Origin: Pseudomonadota bacterium
Lineage (GTDB): Bacteria > Bdellovibrionota_C > UBA2361 > OMII01
Direction: 5' to 3'
Assembly: GCA_027486155.1 (NCBI GenBank)
Contig: JAIXPR010000208.1
Span: 1 to 18,778 of the forward strand
Length of the DNA stretch: 18,778 bases
Shown here: positions 14,217 through 18,778 of the stretch, one piece after another
How the letters are laid out: each line of letters opens with the position of its first letter
Position numbering within the stretch: position 1 is the stretch's first letter
Position numbers and translations under genes: made by a program
The notes under the pieces: model-generated
Told to the model about the DNA's origin: nothing
Seen by the model: only the letters and a program-made list of their open reading frames with translations
Databases searched by the model: none

Positions 14217-14933
14217 ATGAGCAACCCCATAAGGGCCGAATTAGCGGCCCGTGACGACAACGACCTGGTTCGAATGACGCTTTCGGGGGATAAAGAGGCC
14301 TATCGGGCCCTCGTGGAGCGATATCAGGGACGCCTTCTCACGACCGCTCTCGACATCGTGAAAACTCGAGAAGACGCGGAGGACGTCGTCCAAGAAACCT
14401 TCGTTAAGGCCTTCTTATCATTGGCACAATTTAAAGGGCAAAGCTCCTTTTACACGTGGCTCTATCGCATCTGTTTCAATATGGCGATCGACATACGCCG
14501 GAAGGCAGGTCGACGTGGGGGCACGCACCTTGAATATAAAGAGCACATTAGCGTCAACAAAGGGCCAGTTCATGAGGGAGTCCACGAAGCCGGGAGCGGC
14601 GGCGCGGCACACCATCCACAGAACGTCGAAGGACCTCACGACGCTCTTGCGCGTAAAGAGCTGGGGCGCAAGATTCAAGAGGTGCTCAGCGAGCTCTCAG
14701 AGGAGCATCGCGCGGTGATTATGCTACGAGAGGTAGACGGGTTGGATTACGAGGAGATCGCTCACGCGATCGGAGTTCCAAAGGGAACCGTAATGAGTCG
14801 ACTCTTCTACGCTCGAAAGGCGCTGCAAAAAGCCCTTGAGGAGTTCGCGCCTCCGCTGTCAACAAACGTTGATGACGGAGCGGATAACACCGAGGACGTT
14901 CCAAGTAGAGGGAGACCAGCGAAAGCTCGTTAG
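14217..14933 (+). CDS. ECF (RpoE-like) sigma factor
   Basis: This is a 238-residue extracytoplasmic-function sigma-70. Region 2 spans about 13-95: ALVERYQGRL, then the -10 recognition helix REDAEDVVQETFVKAF (51-66) and FYTWLYRICFNMAIDIRR. A 50-residue polar linker (about 100-148, His/Gly-rich) is longer than usual. Region 4 (about 149-205) carries LSEEHRAVIMLREVDGLDYE and the helix-turn-helix EEIAHAIGVPKGTVMSRLFYAR. A hydrophilic tail follows. It directs RNA polymerase to envelope or stress regulons. The ATG at 14217 was chosen although its ribosome-binding site is weak; TTG at 14202 is an alternative. The downstream gene begins 9 bases after the stop and looks like its anti-sigma factor. Confidence 0.93.
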   Translation: MSNPIRAELAARDDNDLVRMTLSGDKEAYRALVERYQGRLLTTALDIVKTREDAEDVVQETFVKAFLSLAQFKGQSSFYTWLYRICFNMAIDIRRKAGRRGGTHLEYKEHISVNKGPVHEGVHEAGSGGAAHHPQNVEGPHDALARKELGRKIQEVLSELSEEHRAVIMLREVDGLDYEEIAHAIGVPKGTVMSRLFYARKALQKALEEFAPPLSTNVDDGADNTEDVPSRGRPAKAR

Positions 14934-14942
14934 GACGACACT

Positions 14943-15653
14943 ATGAGAGAGAGCGAATCAAAACAATTGAGCGAACCACAGCAACTCCTTCTGAGTTCCT
15001 ATGTCGACAATCAGTGCTCCTTCGTAGCGCGAATGCGCGCGGAGCGCCTCATACGACAAAGCGAACACGCCAGGCTATTTGTCGAGAGCCTCAAGAAAAC
15101 ATCCCAAGCCTACCGTTCACTCTTTTCCACCCCCACGGCATCTCCTGATCTCTGGGACAAAATCAATACCCGAATCAACGCGGAGGAGCGGGCCGCTCTC
15201 TATCTTGGACAGCGCAAACCGGTGGCGACAGCAAATGAAGGCTCCTTCGCGTCTCACTTTTTCTCCAAACAGGCCCTTTTTGGAGGACTCTCTGGCGCCG
15301 CGATAGCGGCGTGCGTACTCGTTCTCATCTCTCGCCCTACGAAGAGTGGAGAGATCATTCCGGTATACACCGGCGGGCCTGTCGCCGCTCAAAACGCCTC
15401 TGCATTTCACCAAGCCTCTCTTGGCGCTCCACAACGAGAGGTCGCCCCTGGCTCCTCGATGGAGGTAGACTGGATGCGGTCTAACGGCTCCTTAAAAATC
15501 ATCCAAAGCCCTAACGACAAGTCAGCTATCCTCTGGGTGCGTCGCAAAGGGGCTACCTCGGGCGCGAACGCTCGCGGAATCAAACCAACGCCGACGATTC
15601 GCGTAGTACGTGAAGAGGGGGTTGACGTAACACCGCTTGGAACGGCCAAATAG
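14943..15653 (+). CDS. Putative membrane anti-sigma factor lacking the zinc motif
   Basis: This is a 236-residue single-pass protein. The cytoplasmic part (1-110) begins LLLSSYVDNQCSFVARMRAE (16-35), placed like the anti-sigma start 'LSAYLDGEL..EE...'. The His-x3-Cys-x2-Cys zinc signature of ZAS-type anti-sigma factors is absent: where CxxC is expected the sequence is SEHA. One transmembrane helix lies at 111-130 (ALFGGLSGAAIAACVLVLIS). The periplasmic part (131-236) is basic near the C-terminus and shows the SAILWVRRKG strand also seen in other anti-sigma periplasmic ends. It follows the sigma gene by 9 bases with AGGA as ribosome-binding site, so co-expression is strong evidence for partnership. 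Identification rests mainly on this context. Confidence 0.75.
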   Translation: MRESESKQLSEPQQLLLSSYVDNQCSFVARMRAERLIRQSEHARLFVESLKKTSQAYRSLFSTPTASPDLWDKINTRINAEERAALYLGQRKPVATANEGSFASHFFSKQALFGGLSGAAIAACVLVLISRPTKSGEIIPVYTGGPVAAQNASAFHQASLGAPQREVAPGSSMEVDWMRSNGSLKIIQSPNDKSAILWVRRKGATSGANARGIKPTPTIRVVREEGVDVTPLGTAK

Positions 15654-15660
15654 AGACGAT

Positions 15661-16179
15661 ATGAAGTGCCGTGCCCGCCTACGATCGATACACATCAAAC
15701 GATTCGTTACCATTTGTACACTCGGTTTGCTGTACTCGAGCCCCATCACCTCGTACGCCGAAGAGTCCTGCGAACATTCGAAAATACGAGTTGTCGTCCG
15801 CACCATTCAAGCGTCAGGAGCCCGACCATCTTCAGCTCCTAACGCCGAGGCACCAAAGCTCGAGCCATCTCTCGTGGATCTCGGACCAAAGCTCTCCCTT
15901 CTTCCCTTCTCAGCGTTCCATCTCATCTCCAGTAAGGAAGAGGAGATATCTCTCAAGAAAAAGGAGAGCGTACGACTACCGAATGGACAGACACTAACAT
16001 TCAGGCCGATGTACATGGAGAAAGAGCGCGTTGGTATGTGGCTCTCCTGGAAGGACACGGATGGCTCCGATATCTTAAACACCCGCATTCACTTTGACGC
16101 GGATGAGTCTGTCCTAACCGGCACGGATTATCAGGAGAACGAGGGGCGCCTCCTTGCGATTCGGGCGGTTAAACCGTAG
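15661..16179 (+). CDS. Secreted protein of the sigma/anti-sigma operon, unknown function
   Basis: This is a 172-residue protein with a signal peptide (residues 1-34; core FVTICTLGLLY, cleavage after SYA). The mature part has a polar spacer, then a beta-rich domain (about 65-172) containing LLPFSAFHLISS, VRLPNGQTLTFRP, then GMWLSWKD and FDADESVLTGTDYQ. This pattern resembles uncharacterised exported proteins of Deltaproteobacteria that end in strands of this kind. The resemblance is from memory and unverified. It starts 8 bases after the anti-sigma stop with no strong ribosome-binding site, so translation may be coupled. The third place in the operon suggests a periplasmic partner of the sensor. 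Confidence 0.7.
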   Translation: MKCRARLRSIHIKRFVTICTLGLLYSSPITSYAEESCEHSKIRVVVRTIQASGARPSSAPNAEAPKLEPSLVDLGPKLSLLPFSAFHLISSKEEEISLKKKESVRLPNGQTLTFRPMYMEKERVGMWLSWKDTDGSDILNTRIHFDADESVLTGTDYQENEGRLLAIRAVKP

Positions 16180-16233
16180 CCGAGTTGGCGTTCGCAGCAA
16201 GCCGCAGCAGAGGGACATCGGTGTTACGCACTC

Positions 16234-16425
16234 TGACAGACGCCTTGTCATTACCCAAGGTACCCAAAGGGTAGCAGACCAGTGGAAGCGGCTAAAGTAG
16301 AAACTCTCTCGATCAAAGCGAAGTCTCGCCGTAGTCCCCAAGGGGCGAAGGCGGAGACCAAGGATCAATGGAACCAAGCCCTCCTTACGGAGGGGACCAA
16401 GCCTGTCCGCCGGAGCGCCACAGGC
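16234..16425. other. Hairpin-rich non-coding stretch, candidate structured RNA
   Basis: Consecutive stems occur between the two facing gene ends: TGACA/TGTCA (16234-16250), TACCC/GGGTA (16261-16273), CCCC/GGGG (16336-16345), CCCTCC/GGAGGG (16379-16394) and GCCTGT/ACAGGC (16401-16425). ACCAAG recurs three times near the last hairpins (around 16357, 16372 and 16396). No credible protein is encoded. Strand is undetermined. Some stems may terminate the flanking convergent transcripts. Confidence 0.45.
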
Positions 16426-16458
16426 GCGAAAGTGGGAAACCAATGATCGAGGATCAAA

Positions 16459-17067
16459 TTATTTTGATTCCGCAGAAGCGCGCACAAACAACGCCCCAAA
16501 GAAAGGATAAGCGTTGACGAGCCAGCGGCCGACGTAGTCGTAAACACGCCGACCATCAACACCAAGCCCGCCTGCAGTATCCCGCACGTACCGCTCTCGG
16601 TAGGTCTTTAGAGCGTTTTTTTCTGCGTCATTGATAGTGTCGTTGCCTTCTTTCACTAAGAGGCCTTCAACATAGGCCCGGTTCTCTTCGCGAGTCGCCA
16701 TCCGGCAATCTAATTTTGCGGCATACTCGTGTTGATCCGATCGTGATTTGTTAAAAGACCCCTCCGACAGGAGGGTATCTAATTGCTGACCCTTTACTGA
16801 TATTTGACCCACTACAGCTTGATGGCCCTCGACTGACTTGATCTCGCTGACAGCTGGGGATGTAGTAGCGGATGGGGCGGCTTCAGTGCCTGCGAGAGCT
16901 TGCAGCAATTTTCCTCGCAACTCAGGAGAAAGTGCTTTGAGCGCCTCTGGCGTCATGCCAGATACTAGGTGGTCAAGCACTACGGTCTTGCCTTCTTGTG
17001 GCAAGATACCAGCTGCACTCTTAGCTACCGCAACTGCTGCTTTCGTAACTATTGCTGGACTAGTCAT
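16459..17067 (-). CDS. 202-residue protein of unknown function, second gene of a two-gene operon
   Basis: This is a soluble-looking protein with three parts. An Ala/Val-rich amphipathic N-terminus (residues 1-24, PAIVTKAAVAVAKSAAGIL) and a helix (37-62) with MTPEALKALSPELRGKLLQA come first. A Pro/Ala/Ser/Thr linker (64-75) follows. The larger domain (76-202) includes CRMATREENRAYVEGLL and YRERYVRDTAGGLGVDGRRVY, and ends with a hydrophobic patch (YPFFGALFV). No signal peptide or known family is recognised. The start has GGAGGG 7 bases upstream. The start overlaps the previous gene's stop as ATGA. A GGAATCAAA/TTTGATCC imperfect stem covers its stop codon. Confidence 0.7.
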   Translation of the reverse strand: MTSPAIVTKAAVAVAKSAAGILPQEGKTVVLDHLVSGMTPEALKALSPELRGKLLQALAGTEAAPSATTSPAVSEIKSVEGHQAVVGQISVKGQQLDTLLSEGSFNKSRSDQHEYAAKLDCRMATREENRAYVEGLLVKEGNDTINDAEKNALKTYRERYVRDTAGGLGVDGRRVYDYVGRWLVNAYPFFGALFVRASAESK

Positions 17068-17225
17068 TGTACTTCCCTCCGAGCCTTATCCTCTTCAACT
17101 ATCGAAACGAGGCGTTTTGCTATCTCAATCTTCTCTTCCATGGAAAGCAGGGGAGATGCTCGCAGCGCTTCTATGCGCCGTACGATCTCAGCTACCTCAT
17201 CCTCGTTTTTCGTATCGTTTTCCAT
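17064..17225 (-). CDS. 53-residue charged helical protein, first gene of the operon
   Basis: This short protein is rich in Glu, Lys and Arg (MENDTKNEDEVAEIVRRIEA at the start, then SMEEKIEIAKRLVSIVEED). It is predicted to be almost wholly helical, possibly a coiled coil. Its TGA overlaps the next gene's ATG as ATGA, and that gene's ribosome-binding site lies inside it, so the two are translationally coupled. Its own GGAG is only 2 bases from ATG, which is close for a ribosome-binding site. No family is recognised. The small charged partner plus larger protein arrangement recalls toxin-antitoxin or chaperone pairs, but no motif supports that. Confidence 0.65.
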   Translation of the reverse strand: MENDTKNEDEVAEIVRRIEALRASPLLSMEEKIEIAKRLVSIVEEDKARREVQ

Positions 17226-17341
17226 AGCTCCGTTATGAAGAGTCTAAATCAATCCGAGCGCTGAACAACCACATCCGCAATCTATCGGTTTGGGACGTCT
17301 TGCGTGCCAGCCTAACAAAACCCACGAAGGGTCTACGGGCA

Positions 17342-17420
17342 CTTTTCGCGCCCGCGCTCTGAGAAAAATAGTGTGGGGACGCCTCCGCGCCAAGCTATTT
17401 CTCTCACAGACCGCGCGCGA
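17342..17420. repeat. Dispersed repeat, copies B and B' forming a hairpin
   Basis: Copy B (17342-17378) carries CGCGCTCTGAGAAAAATAG followed by TGTGGGG; it lacks one CT relative to copies A and C. An inverted copy B' (17393-17420) reads CTATTTCTCTCACAGACC and GCGCGCG. Together they make a 25-base stem with 20 matches and a 23-base loop. The hairpin lies about 120 bases upstream of the 53-residue gene and 370 bases upstream of the last gene. Confidence 0.75.
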
Positions 17421-17500
17421 GGGACTCCGAGTTTAGATGGAGGCATCCGCCTGAAATCTTGAGATATTCAGATATGATTTGGAATCATACGACCCGCGAC

Positions 17501-17536
17501 TTTTTCGCGCGCGCTCTCTGAGAAAAATAGTAGGGG
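17501..17536 (+). repeat. Dispersed repeat, copy C
   Basis: It begins TTTTTCGCGCGCG, then the core CTCTCTGAGAAAAATA and a GTAGGGG end. It shares 22 consecutive bases with copy A 7.7 kb away and the TTTTCGCG start with copy B. TTTTTC and GAAAAA at the two sides give it partial dyad symmetry. It is in the same orientation as A and B. Confidence 0.78.
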
Positions 17537-17693
17537 AGATCTGCTTAGAGCCATCTATCGAAACAACGGGGTGTAGCGAGCTCCGACGACGTCCGAATCA
17601 TGATTTTTCCCGCCACAGCCAACTAGCTGCTCTCACATCGCTTTTCTCCCTACCTAGTCATTCCGGGCGCACCATAGCGACAAAGCTTCACTA
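17537..17693. other. Non-coding interval between repeat C and the leader of the last gene
   Basis: No gene was seen. Together with the repeats this gives about 560 bases without coding between 17225 and 17788. It presumably contains the promoter of the last gene, but no convincing hexamer pair was identified. Confidence 0.35.
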
Positions 17694-17782
17694 ATTGCCG
17701 GATCGTGCCGACCTACTAACGTCGGTGGGGAATTGCCATTTTTTTGTATGCGACGCACTCCCACCGTTTCGGCAATGAGGGG
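17694..17782 (+). promoter_or_regulatory. Leader with competing pairings just before the ribosome-binding site of the last gene
   Basis: ATTGCCG (17694-17700) can pair with CGGCAAT (17770-17776), which touches the ribosome-binding site GAGGGG (17777-17782). A second ATTGCC (17732-17737) can compete for GGCAAT. CCGAC/GTCGG (17708-17725) competes with CGGTGGG/CCCACCG (17723-17766). A T7 run at 17739 lies between. The layout is switch-like, but no riboswitch class was recognised. Confidence 0.45.
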
Positions 17783-17787
17783 AAAGC

Positions 17788-18778
17788 ATGGGGCATTTAA
17801 TACAAATACGAAGCTTGAAGCCGATGGGGGCGCTGATCGTCATCGCCGTTGTGGTCGGACTTATTGCGCTGCCCAATCTGCGGCAGCGGCCCCAACTTCC
17901 GATTGACGTACGCAAGGTGAGCTCTCTTGAGGAAATATCATTCAATCCCGAGGGATCGTGGAAGGTCACTCTCAACGAGGGAGAGACGCTCAAAGAGTAC
18001 GAGGTCTATGACGCATCAGGGCGAGTAAATCTCTCTCGAGCGAAGTCAATCCTTGCCTACTTTCGTGATAGAGTGATTTTCAGTGAAACCTTAGATGTCG
18101 AGGGAGAGAATCTTTCGATATTTAAGATCTCTAAAACAGCAGACGGAGATCTCAAGAGCTCGCCCGTATTCCGCCGAAGCTATAAACTCTTCGGTATCTC
18201 CTCAACCGGCAAGCTCGTTGGCTTTCGGAATGCACAGGGCTCTCTCCCTTCAGGGGCACCCGAGTTGCTCTTCAACTTCGGGCCCTTTGTCAAAGGGGGC
18301 GCTACCAGCATCGGCAGTGGGTCTATCAGCATCCCGCTTAAGATTACCCAGAAAGATGAGGCTCTCCGCGTAAGAAGGAATGGTCGAACGACCGAGCCGC
18401 AAGCGTTTGTAGTCGCAACCGTGAAAACCCCCTCCGGCACCAGGGTCCGCGGGTACCTCATAAAGCTATCAGGAGAATCCCCTGCGCTTCCATCCCTCGA
18501 TCAGGTTGTGGACAACGCGCAGAGGGGGGTCGTAGCAGAGACGATCACCGCAACAACCTACAGGAGCAAGGATGCTCAGGGTTCAAGAGACCTCGGCGGC
18601 TCACCAACGACGGGCTCGAACGGCCCCTCAAAGGACGAAGGAAAGGTCTCGATTGACTCAGTAACCGCTTCGGCTTCGGTCCGTACCCCGACAAGAACAC
18701 CGACCGTGACGCCAACCCCTACCCCGAGCCGAACTCCCACCAGAACACCGACGGCAACTCCGACAATGACCCCTACTC
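17788..18778 (+). CDS. Membrane-anchored or exported protein with Thr/Pro-rich segment (3' end outside window)
   Basis: The frame stays open from ATG 17788 to the window end, 330 residues without a stop. The N-terminus has a basic start and one hydrophobic helix (about 12-29, PMGALIVIAVVVGLIALP), acting as an uncleaved anchor or signal. Residues 35-250 are a mixed beta-rich extracytoplasmic region of unknown family (EISFNPEGSWKVTLNEGE; SYKLFGISSTGKLVGF). After a polar Ser/Gly linker, residues from about 298 are Thr/Pro repeats (TPTRTPTVTPTPTPSRTPT) like those in the lyase at 9989. Another domain is therefore expected beyond the window. The ribosome-binding site GAGGGG is 5 bases from ATG. Confidence 0.82.
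   Translation, partial: MGHLIQIRSLKPMGALIVIAVVVGLIALPNLRQRPQLPIDVRKVSSLEEISFNPEGSWKVTLNEGETLKEYEVYDASGRVNLSRAKSILAYFRDRVIFSETLDVEGENLSIFKISKTADGDLKSSPVFRRSYKLFGISSTGKLVGFRNAQGSLPSGAPELLFNFGPFVKGGATSIGSGSISIPLKITQKDEALRVRRNGRTTEPQAFVVATVKTPSGTRVRGYLIKLSGESPALPSLDQVVDNAQRGVVAETITATTYRSKDAQGSRDLGGSPTTGSNGPSKDEGKVSIDSVTASASVRTPTRTPTVTPTPTPSRTPTRTPTATPTMTPT

Noticed and set aside
16234..16425. Retron or type III toxin-antitoxin RNA
   Set aside because: No reverse transcriptase is nearby, and no regular tandem RNA repeat ahead of a toxin gene is present.
16114..16443. 109-residue minus-strand frame across the hairpin-rich stretch
   Set aside because: No start site signal; composition reflects the repeated CTTGGT-type motifs.
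1..18778. CRISPR array, tRNA, rRNA or prophage
   Set aside because: No regularly spaced repeats, cloverleaf, rRNA signature or phage structural gene was recognised.

Overview
The window is a chromosomal-looking stretch from a Gram-negative bacterium. The evidence for that is an RND metal-efflux subunit, secreted and envelope proteins with signal peptides, and an ECF sigma factor with a membrane-bound partner. Moderate GC, dense small genes on both strands and secreted proteins with Thr-Pro linkers would fit an uncultured Deltaproteobacteria/Bdellovibrionota-like lineage. That placement is an impression from protein style, not a demonstrated assignment. No tRNA, rRNA, CRISPR array, phage module or intact transposase was seen.

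Region 1 (1-2076) is the C-terminal two thirds of a CzcA-type heavy-metal RND pump, truncated by the window edge. Region 2 (2265-9739) is a compact run of envelope and general-stress genes: a small basic KGG-like protein with a histone-like tail, a DUF2231 membrane protein, YihY/BrkB, GlsB/YeaQ, an AI-2E/PerM permease, a YflT-like glycine-zipper protein coupled to a secreted BON protein, two DUF892 (YciE/YciF) ferritin-like proteins, a small membrane protein, a CxxC mini-protein and a small lipoprotein. Families of this kind are commonly induced together by osmotic, oxidative or stationary-phase stress, so the block reads as a stress island built of many short transcription units. Several units end in clear hairpin terminators.

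Region 3 (9780-13200) is one large minus-strand gene for a secreted twin beta-helix pectate-lyase-like protein joined by a Thr/Pro linker. It has an excellent terminator and a leader containing two strong hairpins. Region 4 (13185-14116) is mostly non-coding with two mini-genes. Region 5 (14217-16179) is an ECF sigma / membrane anti-sigma-like / secreted protein operon. Region 6 (16180-17225) holds a hairpin-rich non-coding stretch and a two-gene operon of unknown function (53 and 202 aa, ATGA overlap). Region 7 (17226-18778) has dispersed repeats and a leader with competing pairings. It leads into an open reading frame for a membrane-anchored protein with a Thr-Pro tail that runs off the window.

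The points most worth a second look are: a dispersed repeat with the core CTCTCTGAGAAAAATA (four copies, two forming a hairpin); the degenerate second lyase domain; the anti-sigma protein lacking the zinc motif; the 53/202-aa gene pair beside a hairpin-rich stretch; the leader of the last gene; and a long inverted repeat that also encodes an Arg-rich protein tail. No single well-defined new system could be proven from sequence alone.
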